Below are positions 25,582 through 35,008 of a stretch of 64,000 nt of DNA, piece after piece. Source of the stretch: Oscillospiraceae bacterium (GTDB taxonomy: Bacteria; Bacillota; Clostridia; Oscillospirales; Oscillospiraceae); the NCBI GenBank assembly GCA_022800525.1, contig JAAWQM010000001.1, positions 62,001 through 126,000 on the forward strand, read 5' to 3'. The translations under genes and the position numbers were made by a program. Within the stretch, counting starts at the first letter, position 1; the number at the start of each line of letters is the position of its first letter. Under the pieces are notes generated by a model. That model was not told the DNA's origin. It searched no databases and worked only from the letters and a program-made list of their open reading frames with translations.

Positions 25582-26355
25582 TTAGTTGGCGGCGGGGCTG
25601 AGTTCACGGATGATCTCGTCCAGCAGGGCGCGGAAATCCACCGCTGGCTTGGACGAGGGTGCGTAGCTCAGCACGCTCTCCCCGTGGGCGGGAGCCTCCG
25701 CTACGGATACGCTGGAGCGGATTTTGGCCTCGAACACCCTGGTGTCAAGCTGGGCGGCGATCTGCTCGGCCATCTCCAGCACCTCGCGGTTGAGGTTGAA
25801 GCGCTGGTTATACTTGTTGAGCAGGATGCCCAGCACCTTCAAGCGGGAGTTGTAGCAGCGGCGCACGGTGTCGATGGTCTCCCGAATCTGGGCGACGCCC
25901 AGCAGGCTGAGAATTTCCGGGGCCATGGGGATGATCAGTCCATCAGCCACCACATAGGCGTTGACCGTCAGGACGTTCAGCGCGGGCGGGGTGTCCACGA
26001 TGATATAATCATAATCGTCCTGAACCTCGGCCAGGGCGGTTTTCAGCAGGAACTCCCGCCCCGGGCGGTTGAATTCCAGCTCCGCCGCGCTCAGAAGGAT
26101 GTTGCTGGGCAGGATGTCCCCGCATTCCGATGGGACAATGACCTCCTTGATGGGCTTGGAGCCCTTCATAACGTCATAGACGGTGGCGCAGTTGTCGATG
26201 TCCAGGCCCAGGCAGAAGCCCAGGCTCCCCTGGGGATCCAGGTCCACGCCCAGGACCCGCCGGCCTGTCTCATGCAGGCCGGCGAGAAGGGCGCTGGAGG
26301 TAGTGGTCTTCCCCACGCCGCCCTTCTGATTGGTGATCGCGATAACAGCTGACAA
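25582..26355 (-). CDS. ParA/Soj-type ATPase
   Basis: About 257-aa deviant-Walker ATPase. The P-loop is ITNQKGGVGKTTTSSAL at the N-terminus, switch I follows in LGVDLDPQGS, and Walker B is YDYIIVDTPPAL. The best start is TTG 26355: GGAGGG lies seven bases upstream, whereas longer readings run into the divergent fliD promoter. ParA proteins position plasmids, chromosomes or polar machines by ATP-dependent surface cycling. No ParB or parS-like site is visible beside it; the partner is the ComFB-domain protein. Since flhG is missing from the operon, a role in flagellar placement or number is possible but unproven. Divergent from fliD. Confidence 0.88.
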   Translation of the reverse strand: MSAVIAITNQKGGVGKTTTSSALLAGLHETGRRVLGVDLDPQGSLGFCLGLDIDNCATVYDVMKGSKPIKEVIVPSECGDILPSNILLSAAELEFNRPGREFLLKTALAEVQDDYDYIIVDTPPALNVLTVNAYVVADGLIIPMAPEILSLLGVAQIRETIDTVRRCYNSRLKVLGILLNKYNQRFNLNREVLEMAEQIAAQLDTRVFEAKIRSSVSVAEAPAHGESVLSYAPSSKPAVDFRALLDEIIRELSPAAN

Positions 26356-26394
26356 AATATTCCCTCCAATCAGCAAAATCTTTTTTGGAAGTCT

Positions 26395-26421
26395 TAACTT
26401 TACTATACTACGTGACGATAA
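26395..26421 (+). promoter_or_regulatory. Sigma-28 (SigD) promoter of fliD
   Basis: TAAC, 15 bases, then GACGATAA, against the sigma-28 consensus TAAA-N15-GCCGATAA (one mismatch in each box). It is 80 bases upstream of the fliD ATG. A TATAGT on the opposite strand at 26407-26402 may be part of the parA promoter, so the two units could share this space. Confidence 0.75.
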
Positions 26422-26501
26422 AAAAGTACAGAGGGATATTCTCTTTTTCTGCGAAATTTTGAAAAAGATACTTGTGACTTTTGTATAAAGGAGTGATCGA
26501 G

Positions 26502-29354
26502 ATGGCATCCATCAACGGTGTCAGCAGCAGCAATGCAACCAGCAGCCTCTATAACAGCGCAAATATCATCAGCGGCCTGGCCAGCGGCCTGGACACGGAG
26601 GGCATGATCGAAAGTCTGGTGCAAAGTTACCAGAATAAGATTCAAACCCTGAACAACAAGGCTACCAAGATCCAATGGAAGCAGGATTCTTACCGCAACA
26701 TCATCAACAAGATGGTGGCTTTCAGCAGCAACTACACCTCCTATACCTCCTCGACCAACCTGCTCAGCTCCGCCTTTTTCAGCAGCGCGGTGCGGGTATC
26801 GCCCCAGGGAAAGTATGCCGACAAGGTGACTGCCAGCGGGCGCACGGAGAGCAATGTGAAGCTTAACAGCGTCTCTCAGCTGGCGACCGCCGCCCGGTAT
26901 ATGACCACCGCCAGCGGCCTGAAGGAGGACGGCGGAAACAAGGTGTCCGCGTCCGGAGCGCTGGACCTAGACAGCGATGTCAAGCTGAGCTACCTGTCCG
27001 GCTCCATGGCGTTCAAGTACGGCAGCAAGACCGTCAGCATCAGCTTTGACGAGGTTGACGACCAGATTCTCAATGATTCCACGAACAAGGCCGAGTCGCT
27101 CAAGAAGATGATCGAGGATAAGCTGGCCGACCAGACCATCTCCCTGTCCGATGGCACGTCCGTTTCCGCCGGAGACCGGATTGGCGTGGAGGTGGACGCC
27201 GAGGGCAACTTTACTTTCAAGGACAAGTCCGGCGCAGGCAACAGCATCTCCATTTCCTCCGCCAGCGAGTCCATCACCAAGGTGCTGAACCTTGGCGACA
27301 TGGAGGACAGCGAAAATCCGCTGAAAACCTTCAAGGTTACTGACAGCACCAACTTCACTTACGATGTCAAGGCATACGAGTATCTGTCCGGGAAGAGTAT
27401 CAACATCAACGTGGACGGCGTAAGCAAGTCCCTCAGAATGCCCCAGATCAGCAAGATCAAGAATGACGACGGCACGGAGTCCTTCCAGCTTACCATGCCC
27501 TCCACGGTGAAGGACAAGTACGGCAACAGCATCACCGTCTACGGCACAAGCAATCTGGATAAAAGCAAATATACCGTTGTCAAGGAGGGCGAGACGAGGA
27601 CCGTTTCCAGCCTGGCCGATGTGGCGGACGCCTATACGGAGATGATGCAGAGCAGCGTGAAGGCCGCGTTCGGCGACAAGCTGACGGTCAGCAACGCCGC
27701 TAAAGGGACGGGCAAGCTGGAGCTGAATTTCGAGGTGAAGGACGGCTCCAACCTGCTGATCAATACCTCCGTGGGCGAGACCCTGGGCATCGGCCGCAGC
27801 GCCACCAACTACCTCAACACCAGCGGCAGCCTGAAGGACCTGATGACTGACGAGGCGCTGAAGGGTATGAAGGTGGCGACGGACGCGAACGGCCACCCCA
27901 TGACGGACGAAAAGTCGGGCAAGCCGCTTTACGAGTTCAGGATCAACGACGTCCTGATTGGCCGGTACACAGAGGACGCCAAGCTGTCCGATATCATGAA
28001 CGATATCAACTCCAACAGCGAGGCCGGCGTGAAGGTCAGCTATTCCAAGACCACCCGCGAGTTCGTGTTCAACAGCAAGGAGACCGGCTCCGAGAACCAG
28101 ATTGAGCTGGGCGATGGCTTGGCAAGAGCTATCTTCGGCCAGACGACTTCCCAGAAGACGGCGGACGTGCTGGGAGATGAGCTGTCAGGCGGCTTGAAGG
28201 GCAAGACCTTCGACATGACGGTAGACGGCCATCATGTTTCCTTCAACTTCAACTCCGATGGCGGGAGTTTGCAGCAGATGATTACCAAGGTCAACGGTCA
28301 GCTCAAGGGCACCGGCCTGGAGATGAAGATGTCCGATAAGGGTGTGCTTTCGGTTGTCAACGATAAGGGCGAGGAGCAGGAAGTCGCCTTCGGAGGAAGC
28401 GACCAGGTCGCTGAGAAGCTCTTCAATAAGCTCAGCGCCGAAAACAGCGGCTACACCGCCGGAGAAGACGCCGTCTTCGAGATTGAGGTCAACGGAACAA
28501 AGAAGACCCTCACCCGCGGCTCCAACAGCGTGGATATCGACGGCCTGACCATCAATTTCAAGGGCACCTTCAATGAGGACGGCACCGATACGGATAACGC
28601 CGTCACCTTCAACAGCAGCACGGACGCTGACAAGATTGTGGACGCCGTAAAGGCCATGATTACTGACTATAACGATATGATGTCCACAATCCGGGAAGCC
28701 TACGCCACCCTGCCTTATCAGAACTCCAGCGGCTCGTTCCAGACCTATGAGCCGCTGACCGACGAGGACCGGGCGACCATGAGCGAGAGCGCCATCCAGA
28801 ACTATGAGGCCAAGGCCAAGCAGGGCATTCTCTTCGGCGATTCCAACCTGCGCTCCCTCTACGAGAATCTGCGCAGCGTCTTCCAGCCCACCGGCTCCGA
28901 TTCCGCTCTGCTGTCAAAAATCGGCATCAGCGTCTCCTTCTCCTCCTCAGACAACGCCACCAGCATCACCCTGGACGAGAACAAGCTGCGGGAGGCCCTG
29001 GCAAACGACCCCGATGAAGTGGAAGAGCTCTTCACCCGCACGGGCGAGAGCGGCGTGTCCACCAACGGCATCATGCAGGGCATGAAGACCCAGCTGGACC
29101 GCTACGCAGGCCTCACCGGCTCCACGAAGGGCATCCTGATCCAGCAGGCCGGTACCCCGCTGAACTCCCTGTCCCTGCTGGATAACCAGTGGCAGAAGGA
29201 GATTGACAACATCGGCACGCAGATCGAGAAATGGCAGGATAAGCTGTCCAGTCAGGTGGACCGCTATACCAGTATGTTTACCAGACTGGAGCTTCTGATC
29301 AACCAGATGAACTCCCAGAGCTCCACATTGGCCGGGATGCTGGGCGGCGGCTGA
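26502..29354 (+). CDS. fliD: Flagellar filament cap protein FliD (enlarged)
   Basis: Filament cap that folds flagellin at the tip, about 950 aa, nearly twice the 498 aa of B. subtilis FliD. The N-terminal FliD_N domain (about 20-120) has ISGLASGLDTEGMIESLVQS and a coiled helix. The C-terminal FliD_C domain (about 690-945) ends in the helical QWQKEIDNIGTQIEKWQDKL with YTSMFTRLELLINQMNSQSS. The extra length is in the middle, Ser/Asp/Lys-rich beta-type sequence resembling filament outer domains, probably surface-exposed. ATG 26502 follows AAAGGAG. The upstream sigma-28-like promoter is typical for late genes. Confidence 0.93.
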   Translation: MASINGVSSSNATSSLYNSANIISGLASGLDTEGMIESLVQSYQNKIQTLNNKATKIQWKQDSYRNIINKMVAFSSNYTSYTSSTNLLSSAFFSSAVRVSPQGKYADKVTASGRTESNVKLNSVSQLATAARYMTTASGLKEDGGNKVSASGALDLDSDVKLSYLSGSMAFKYGSKTVSISFDEVDDQILNDSTNKAESLKKMIEDKLADQTISLSDGTSVSAGDRIGVEVDAEGNFTFKDKSGAGNSISISSASESITKVLNLGDMEDSENPLKTFKVTDSTNFTYDVKAYEYLSGKSININVDGVSKSLRMPQISKIKNDDGTESFQLTMPSTVKDKYGNSITVYGTSNLDKSKYTVVKEGETRTVSSLADVADAYTEMMQSSVKAAFGDKLTVSNAAKGTGKLELNFEVKDGSNLLINTSVGETLGIGRSATNYLNTSGSLKDLMTDEALKGMKVATDANGHPMTDEKSGKPLYEFRINDVLIGRYTEDAKLSDIMNDINSNSEAGVKVSYSKTTREFVFNSKETGSENQIELGDGLARAIFGQTTSQKTADVLGDELSGGLKGKTFDMTVDGHHVSFNFNSDGGSLQQMITKVNGQLKGTGLEMKMSDKGVLSVVNDKGEEQEVAFGGSDQVAEKLFNKLSAENSGYTAGEDAVFEIEVNGTKKTLTRGSNSVDIDGLTINFKGTFNEDGTDTDNAVTFNSSTDADKIVDAVKAMITDYNDMMSTIREAYATLPYQNSSGSFQTYEPLTDEDRATMSESAIQNYEAKAKQGILFGDSNLRSLYENLRSVFQPTGSDSALLSKIGISVSFSSSDNATSITLDENKLREALANDPDEVEELFTRTGESGVSTNGIMQGMKTQLDRYAGLTGSTKGILIQQAGTPLNSLSLLDNQWQKEIDNIGTQIEKWQDKLSSQVDRYTSMFTRLELLINQMNSQSSTLAGMLGGG

Positions 29355-29385
29355 TACTGCGGAATAGAAAGGAACGGTATCCCAT

Positions 29386-29778
29386 ATGGATATGAGAGGC
29401 TACCAGCAATACAAGCAGCAGTCTGTTAACTCCATGACGCCGGGCGAGCTGCTTCTGCTGCTCTATGATGAGCTGGTCAAACGAGGGACCATGGCCTCCA
29501 TCGCCCTGGACAAGGGAGATTTCCCAACCTTTGAGGCGGCGGTTGACCGCTGCATCGATATTGTGAACTACCTGGATGAGACCCTGGACCGCAAATATCC
29601 CATCAGCCGGGACCTCAGCCGGCTGTACGAGTATTTCACCTATCAGCTGGGGCGCATCAGAATCGGCCGCAACAAGAAGGAGCTGGCGGAGCTGCGGCCC
29701 ATGCTGGCGGAGCTGCGGGACACCTTCCACATGGCGGAGAAGAACAGCAGCGCCCAGGGAAAGAGCGGGCGGATATGA
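29386..29778 (+). CDS. fliS: Flagellin chaperone FliS
   Basis: Export chaperone that binds the flagellin C-terminus and prevents early polymerisation, 130 aa. Diagnostic opening GYQQYKQQSVNSMTPGELLLLLYD; all-helical with ALDKGDF and a C-terminal Lys/Glu-rich tail. Follows fliD after 31 bases and overlaps the next gene by four bases. The flagellin gene itself is outside the window. Confidence 0.95.
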   Translation: MDMRGYQQYKQQSVNSMTPGELLLLLYDELVKRGTMASIALDKGDFPTFEAAVDRCIDIVNYLDETLDRKYPISRDLSRLYEYFTYQLGRIRIGRNKKELAELRPMLAELRDTFHMAEKNSSAQGKSGRI

Positions 29779-30167
29779 CCAGAAACGAATGGTTGGAGCT
29801 GACCGTACTGGAGCGGAAGAAGTACAACTGCCTGCTGGAGCTGGAGGACACGACCAGACAGCTTGCGGAGGCGCTGGACCGCAACGACCAGGTGGCCGCC
29901 AAGATGCTGGTGGCTATGCGCCAGGATCCCCTGCTCAAGCTGGAGGAGGTGGAGCGGGGGGAAAAGCAGCGCAAGGCCGCCCTTCCCCAGGAGGACCAGG
30001 ACCGGGTCCGGGCGCTGCTGCGGGAGCAGGCGGCCCGCTATGACGGAGAGGACGTCTTTCTGGAGCAGGCAGGCAAGACCAGGAAATTGCTGGAGCGCGT
30101 GGTGGAGCTGGACCGGCGCATCAGCCTGCGCGTGGCGGGCGACCATTCGTTCTATCGGAAAAAGTAA
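29775..30167 (+). CDS. FliT/FlgN-like small coiled-coil protein
   Basis: A 130-aa charged, helical protein (MTRNEWLELTVLERKKYNCLL...). It is translationally coupled to fliS (ATGA). In other genomes this slot holds FliT, the FliD chaperone, or FlgN-type chaperones. The helical bundle pattern and size fit, but I see no strong signature, so the assignment rests on position. Confidence 0.6.
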   Translation: MTRNEWLELTVLERKKYNCLLELEDTTRQLAEALDRNDQVAAKMLVAMRQDPLLKLEEVERGEKQRKAALPQEDQDRVRALLREQAARYDGEDVFLEQAGKTRKLLERVVELDRRISLRVAGDHSFYRKK

Positions 30168-30177
30168 AGAACGAGGC

Positions 30178-30210
30178 TGTTTCACCGGCTTTTTTCGAGC
30201 CGGTGAAACA
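30178..30210 (+). terminator. 13-bp inverted repeat after the fliDS unit
   Basis: TGTTTCACCGGCT pairs perfectly with AGCCGGTGAAACA around a TTTTTCG loop. No T-run follows the stem, so it may be a weak or Rho-type terminator or an mRNA 3'-end stabiliser. It lies 11 bases after the FliT-like gene and 36 before the ATPase gene. Confidence 0.5.
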
Positions 30211-30245
30211 AGCGCGTTTGAGAGAACGGGAGGCGGCGCCAGGGG

Positions 30246-30944
30246 ATGGCGGAAGTTCGTCTGGAAAATGTAACAAAATTTTACAAGGAAGAGCGCCGCG
30301 TCAATTACGCGGTCAAAGAGATCAATCTGACTGTAGAGCAGGGTGAGTTCGTATTCCTGATCGGCAGCAGCGGCGCGGGCAAGAGCACCCTGCTGCGCCT
30401 GATGAGTGGGGAGCTGAAGCCGGACGAGGGGATTGTGTGCCTCAACGGGGCCAATATGGCCCGGATGGTGGGGCCCTGGCGGGCCAGGGCCTTGCGGAAC
30501 TTCGGCGTGGTCAGCCAGCAGGGACTGCTGATCCGCAAGCGCACGGTGTGGGATAACCTGTTGCTGACGGCCGCCGCCGCCGGACTGCGCCGGAAGGGCG
30601 CGGACGCAGCCCGCAAGGCCCTGGGCATCGTGGGCCTGCCGGGGGTGGAGGAGTGCTATCCCGCGGAGCTGTCCATCGGGGAGAGCCGCCGGGTGGAGCT
30701 GGCGCGGGCGGTGCTGAACAGCCCCTCCATCCTGCTGCTGGATGAGCTGACCGCCAACCTGGACGACGATCTCATCTGGGACCTGATGCACCTGCTTATG
30801 GAGCTCAATTCCCACGGAACCACCATCGTGATGGCGACCCACGCCAGCCAATATGTCAATATCATGCGGCGGCGGGTGGTCACCCTGGTGGACGGAAAGC
30901 TCGTGGGAGACGTTAAAAATGGGAAGTACGGCGACATCGTGTGA
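30246..30944 (+). CDS. FtsE-like ABC ATPase without an adjacent FtsX
   Basis: A 232-aa ABC ATPase of the FtsE/LolD type. Walker A is GSSGAGKST, the Q-loop region is NFGVVSQQ, Walker B is ILLLDELTANLD, and the H-loop is MATHAS. The signature reads LSIGESRRVELARA instead of LSGGQ, a divergent C-loop. FtsE normally works with the membrane protein FtsX to activate peptidoglycan hydrolases, but no permease gene follows. The next gene is a chemoreceptor and further on an FtsA-like gene, so a link between cell envelope and motility is possible. Confidence 0.82.
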   Translation: MAEVRLENVTKFYKEERRVNYAVKEINLTVEQGEFVFLIGSSGAGKSTLLRLMSGELKPDEGIVCLNGANMARMVGPWRARALRNFGVVSQQGLLIRKRTVWDNLLLTAAAAGLRRKGADAARKALGIVGLPGVEECYPAELSIGESRRVELARAVLNSPSILLLDELTANLDDDLIWDLMHLLMELNSHGTTIVMATHASQYVNIMRRRVVTLVDGKLVGDVKNGKYGDIV

Positions 30945-31130
30945 GCGCGCCGGCTACCATAGATCGCGAAGCACCCACTGCAAGGATCCAATGTACGATA
31001 TCCGGCACGGCCGCTCTGCCGCCACGCCGGGAGACCTCCGGGCAGAGAGAAAACGCCGGTCATCCGGCACATGAGAAACCCGCCGCTGGCGTGACTCCGG
31101 CCCGGGGAAAATTTAGGGAGGAAATGTATC

Positions 31131-32936
31131 ATGAATTTCAAGAACATGTCCATCAAGAAGAGCTTGATTGTTGGCTTCGGTACCACGATCATCGTATCAG
31201 CGCTTATCATCATCGCGTCGCTGATTATGATGAATATGCAGAAGAGCGCGTATTCAGATATCATTGATCGATACGTGGCGGCCAATGAGAAGGCATCCGA
31301 GTGCCGGATCGACTACAATATCGCCGCCCGGGGCCTGCGGGACGCAGTACTCTCCGGCGATATGAGCAATTTGGATACCGCCACTAAGAAGATGTCCGAC
31401 CTGGAGGCGGCCATCACTGCGCTCAGCGAGAGCTTTCCGATGGACGACAGGACCCAACTCAACAACTTCATCAACACGATGACGGAGTGGGGAGAGGAAG
31501 CGCAGAAGATCGTGCAGTCGGCCCGCACCGACCGTGAGGAAGCGGTCCCCTTGATTGTGAACAACTGCTCTCCCAAGCTGGCCGCCGCCGCCACAGCTGG
31601 CGACAACCTTGCCGCGCAGCTCCAGGCCGGACAGGCGAAGATTATTGAGCAGCAGAACACTTCCTCCACTATTGGCATGGTCGTCATCATCGCGGTGATG
31701 GTGGTGGCCACCATAGTGGTGATGCTGATGGCTACCAAGATCATCCGGAGCATTGTGGAGCCCAGCAATCAGGTCCGCAACGCACTGGTGGGTTTCAGCC
31801 AGGGCGATCTGTCCATCCCCGTGAACTTTACCGGCAGGAACGAGCTGGGAGAGATGTGCGACGCCCTGCGCACCAGCCAGCAGGTCCTCAACAGCGTCAT
31901 TCAGGACATTTCCGCCACCACCGGCCAGATGGCCAAGGGCAACTTTGATGTGGAGTTGACTGCAACCTTCCCCGGCGACCTGGCTCCCATCCAGACCAGC
32001 GTGAACCAGTTTGTGGTCCGCATGAGCGACACCATCACCAACATCGCCCAGTCCGCCACCCAGGTGTCCGCTGGCTCCGAGCAGGTGTCCAACAGCTCCC
32101 AGTCCCTGGCCCAGGGCGCGACGCAGCAAGCCAGCGCCGTGGAAGAGCTGGCGGCCACCATCAACGAAATCTCCACCAGCTCCAAGCAGACCGCCGCTTC
32201 CGCTGAGGAGGCCCGTGTGAGCGTGGGCCAGGCCGGCGACCAGGTGGACACCAGCAACGAGTACGTCAAGCAGCTCAACGTGGCTATGACCAATATTTCC
32301 ACCTCCTCCGAGGAGATCGGCAAGATCATCGCCACCATCGAGAATATCGCCTTCCAGACCAACATCCTGGCCCTGAACGCCGCCGTTGAGGCCGCCCGCG
32401 CCGGTACCGCCGGAAAGGGCTTCGCCGTGGTGGCTGACGAGGTGCGCAATCTGGCCAGCAAGTCCGACGAGGCTGCCAAGGCCACCAAGGACCTCATTGA
32501 GAACTCCATCACCGCCGTCCACGAGGGCGCGGATGTGGTGGATAAGGTCACCGAGTCCCTGGAGAAGACCACCGTCCTGACCAGCGGCGTTGTGAAGCTG
32601 ATGGATCAGGTCACCGAGGCCGTGGAGAGCCAGACCACCGCCATTGCCCAGATCACCGAGGGCATCGATCAGATCTCTGCCGTGGTGCAGACCAACTCCG
32701 CCACCAGCGAGGAGTGCGCGGCGGCCAGCGAGGAGCTCAGCAGTCAGGCCAACATCATGCACCAGCTGATGGCCGAGTTCCACGTGGGCAGCAAGGGCAG
32801 CCTGGGCGGCGGCGGCTTCAGTGGCAGCAGCGCCTACGGCGGCGGGGACAGCTGGGCGGATTCCGTTTCCGGCCAGGAGCCTCCCATGCTGGGCGGCCGC
32901 AGCAATGACAACCCCTTCAGCGGCATCAAGTACTAA
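31131..32936 (+). CDS. Methyl-accepting chemotaxis protein (transmembrane receptor)
   Basis: Chemoreceptor of 601 aa. A short basic start precedes membrane helix 1 ([20 protein letters not shown]). A helical ligand-binding region of about 150 residues, probably four-helix bundle, is followed by helix 2 ([20 protein letters not shown]), a HAMP domain, and a long coiled-coil signalling domain. The hairpin tip [15 protein letters not shown] and [13 protein letters not shown] are invariant in this family. The tail is Gly/Ser-rich and lacks a CheR-type pentapeptide. The 187 bases upstream hold a GC-rich region but no sigma-28 match I accept. Confidence 0.95.
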   Translation: MNFKNMSIKKSLIVGFGTTIIVSALIIIASLIMMNMQKSAYSDIIDRYVAANEKASECRIDYNIAARGLRDAVLSGDMSNLDTATKKMSDLEAAITALSESFPMDDRTQLNNFINTMTEWGEEAQKIVQSARTDREEAVPLIVNNCSPKLAAAATAGDNLAAQLQAGQAKIIEQQNTSSTIGMVVIIAVMVVATIVVMLMATKIIRSIVEPSNQVRNALVGFSQGDLSIPVNFTGRNELGEMCDALRTSQQVLNSVIQDISATTGQMAKGNFDVELTATFPGDLAPIQTSVNQFVVRMSDTITNIAQSATQVSAGSEQVSNSSQSLAQGATQQASAVEELAATINEISTSSKQTAASAEEARVSVGQAGDQVDTSNEYVKQLNVAMTNISTSSEEIGKIIATIENIAFQTNILALNAAVEAARAGTAGKGFAVVADEVRNLASKSDEAAKATKDLIENSITAVHEGADVVDKVTESLEKTTVLTSGVVKLMDQVTEAVESQTTAIAQITEGIDQISAVVQTNSATSEECAAASEELSSQANIMHQLMAEFHVGSKGSLGGGGFSGSSAYGGGDSWADSVSGQEPPMLGGRSNDNPFSGIKY

Positions 32937-32977
32937 GATCGGTATGCGCAGGTTAGACGCGCGTACATAGACGGATC

Positions 32978-33060
32978 ATGCGGTGGCGTCCCGCGCCTGC
33001 GGGATGCCATCGCATATCCGCTGTTTCCAAGCGCGGCGGGATTCCGCGCCGCGCTTGGGG
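32978..33060 (+). repeat. Two tandem hairpins between the receptor and FtsA-like genes
   Basis: First hairpin: TGGCGTCCCGC with GCGGGATGCCA (32983-33010, one mismatch/wobble, extended outward by ATGCG/CGCAT). Second: CCAAGCGCGGCG with CGCGCCGCGCTTGG (33028-33059). Neither is followed by a T-run. They could shape the mRNA or, less likely, end it. Start of the next gene is 28 bases on. Confidence 0.5.
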
Positions 33061-33087
33061 CGGCAATAAGGAAAGAGGTGGAACAGT

Positions 33088-34974
33088 ATGGCTCAGGATT
33101 GGAAGGAACAGCCTCAGGAGTTGATTTTTGCCTTGGACATCGGCACCCGAAGCATCATCGGCGTGGCGGGCCAGGTTGTGGACGAGCGCCTGGAGGTGCT
33201 GTCCATGGAAAAGGAAGAGCACGGCCGCCGGGCCATGCTGGACGGTCAGATCGAGGACATCGAGCAGGTAGCCAAGGTTGCCCGCCGGGTCACCAGCCGT
33301 ATGGAGGCCCGGCTGGGCTGTCATCTGCGGCGGGTGTGCGTGGCGGCTGCCGGACGGGCCCTGCGCACGGAGCGGGGGCGCTACGCCATCGATCTGCCCC
33401 AGGTCACCCGGATCACCAGCGAGGTTATCAGCCAGCTGGAGAGCGGTGCGGTGGCCGATGCGGAGACCCGTCTGGGGGAGGGGCCGGACGCGCAGAAGCG
33501 CTCCTATCTAGTGGGATACACGGTGTCCTCCTATTTGTTGGACCACTATCCGCTCACCTCCCTGAAGGACCACAACGGCCAGCAGCTGGAGGCGGAGGTG
33601 GTGGCCACCTTCCTCCCCAGTGAGGTGGTGGAGAGCCTGTATACCGTTATGGAGACGGCAGGCCTGGAGGTGGCAAGCCTGACCCTGGAGCCCATCGCCG
33701 CGCTGAACGCGGTGATCCCCTCCGGGCTGCGGCTGCTGAATCTGGTGCTGGCGGACATCGGCGCGGGGACCAGCGACATCGCCATCTGCCGGGATGGAGC
33801 CGTGGTGGGGTACACCATGGCTACCGTGGCCGGGGATGAGATCACGGAGGCCCTGATGCGCCGTTACCTCATCGACTTCGCTACGGCGGAGCGGATGAAG
33901 ACCCAGCTGGACGAGCCCACAGTGACCTACCGGGACGTGCTGGGCCTGGAGCAGAGCGTACCCGGCGAGGAGATCGGTGAGACCCTCCAGGACGCGGCCA
34001 GACTCCTGGCCCAGGAGATCGCCCAGCGGGTGACTGGCATCAACGGCGGCGCGCCCTCCGCCCTGTTCCTTGCGGGCGGCGGCAGTAAGCTGCGGGGCCT
34101 GCGGGAGCTGGTGGCCCAGGCGCTGGAGATGGACCAGCGGCGGGTGGCCCTGGCGGGCAACAACTACGAGATCAGCGCGTTCTCCAAGGAGTATGAGCTC
34201 AATGACCCGGAGTACGCCACGCCCCTGGGCATTGCCGTCTCGGCGGGGCTGGGGCTTATCAGCGACAGCTACCGCATCCTGCTCAACGGCCACACGGCCA
34301 AGCTCTTCCGTAGCGGTACGCTGACGGTGCTGGATCTGCTGATGATGAACGGCTACGGCTCCGCCGATCTGGTAGGGCGCACTGGCAGGAGCCTTAGCGT
34401 CACGGTGGACGGCCAGCGCATGACCTTCCACGGTCAGAGCGCCATGCCCTGTACCCTGAAGCTCAACGGACAGGAGGCCGCGCCCTCCGCGCTGGTCTAC
34501 GCCGGGGACTCCATTGAGTTCATCCCCGCTGTGGCCGGGGCCTCCGCGCAGAAGACGGTGGGGGATCTGCTGGGCTTTGACCACCAGGGCGGCGTGCTGG
34601 TCAACGGCAAGCCTGCCCGGCTGGATACCGTTCTGCGTTCCGGGGATCAGGTGCTCACCTCCGCACCGGTGGAGCCGGAGGCAGAGCCTGTATCGGAACC
34701 GGAACCAGAGCCGGCGCTCCAGCCGGAAGCGGCGCCGCCGTCCAGCCGGCCTGCGGGACGGCCGGTGTGCGTGTACCTCAACGGGGCGGCCCTGGTGCTA
34801 CCTGCCAAGGCGGACGGCAGCCCCTACTATCTGATGGATCTGCTGGACCGTTCCGGCATTGACTTCGATCAGCTCAGCGGACCTCTGGTGTTGCAGGTCA
34901 ACGGGACGGACTGCCCCTTCACCCAGGAGCTGCGCAGCAACGACCAGGTGACCATCCGCCCCAGCAACCCATGA
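33088..34974 (+). CDS. FtsA-like actin-family ATPase with C-terminal extension
   Basis: A 628-aa protein. Its first ~390 residues are FtsA/PilM-like actin fold: phosphate-1 FALDIGTRSIIGV, an SHS2-like insertion, phosphate-2 LADIGAGTSDIAIC, adenosine motif LFLAGGGSKLRGL. The remainder has two small beta-rich modules (about 430-530 and 570-625) with a repeated LxVTVDG/LNG and V-L-x-x-GDQV pattern suggestive of beta-grasp domains, separated by a Glu/Pro linker. No C-terminal amphipathic helix typical of divisome FtsA is evident. It may therefore not be the cell-division FtsA. Neighbours are a chemoreceptor and a lipoprotein. Confidence 0.8.
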   Translation: MAQDWKEQPQELIFALDIGTRSIIGVAGQVVDERLEVLSMEKEEHGRRAMLDGQIEDIEQVAKVARRVTSRMEARLGCHLRRVCVAAAGRALRTERGRYAIDLPQVTRITSEVISQLESGAVADAETRLGEGPDAQKRSYLVGYTVSSYLLDHYPLTSLKDHNGQQLEAEVVATFLPSEVVESLYTVMETAGLEVASLTLEPIAALNAVIPSGLRLLNLVLADIGAGTSDIAICRDGAVVGYTMATVAGDEITEALMRRYLIDFATAERMKTQLDEPTVTYRDVLGLEQSVPGEEIGETLQDAARLLAQEIAQRVTGINGGAPSALFLAGGGSKLRGLRELVAQALEMDQRRVALAGNNYEISAFSKEYELNDPEYATPLGIAVSAGLGLISDSYRILLNGHTAKLFRSGTLTVLDLLMMNGYGSADLVGRTGRSLSVTVDGQRMTFHGQSAMPCTLKLNGQEAAPSALVYAGDSIEFIPAVAGASAQKTVGDLLGFDHQGGVLVNGKPARLDTVLRSGDQVLTSAPVEPEAEPVSEPEPEPALQPEAAPPSSRPAGRPVCVYLNGAALVLPAKADGSPYYLMDLLDRSGIDFDQLSGPLVLQVNGTDCPFTQELRSNDQVTIRPSNP

Positions 34975-35008
34975 TTCCATTGAAGAGACAAGGCGAGGAT
35001 TGATTCCT

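Noticed and set aside
30971..30995. Sigma-28-like GTACGATAT upstream of the chemoreceptor
   Set aside because: No TAAA-like box at the correct distance (CCCA instead).
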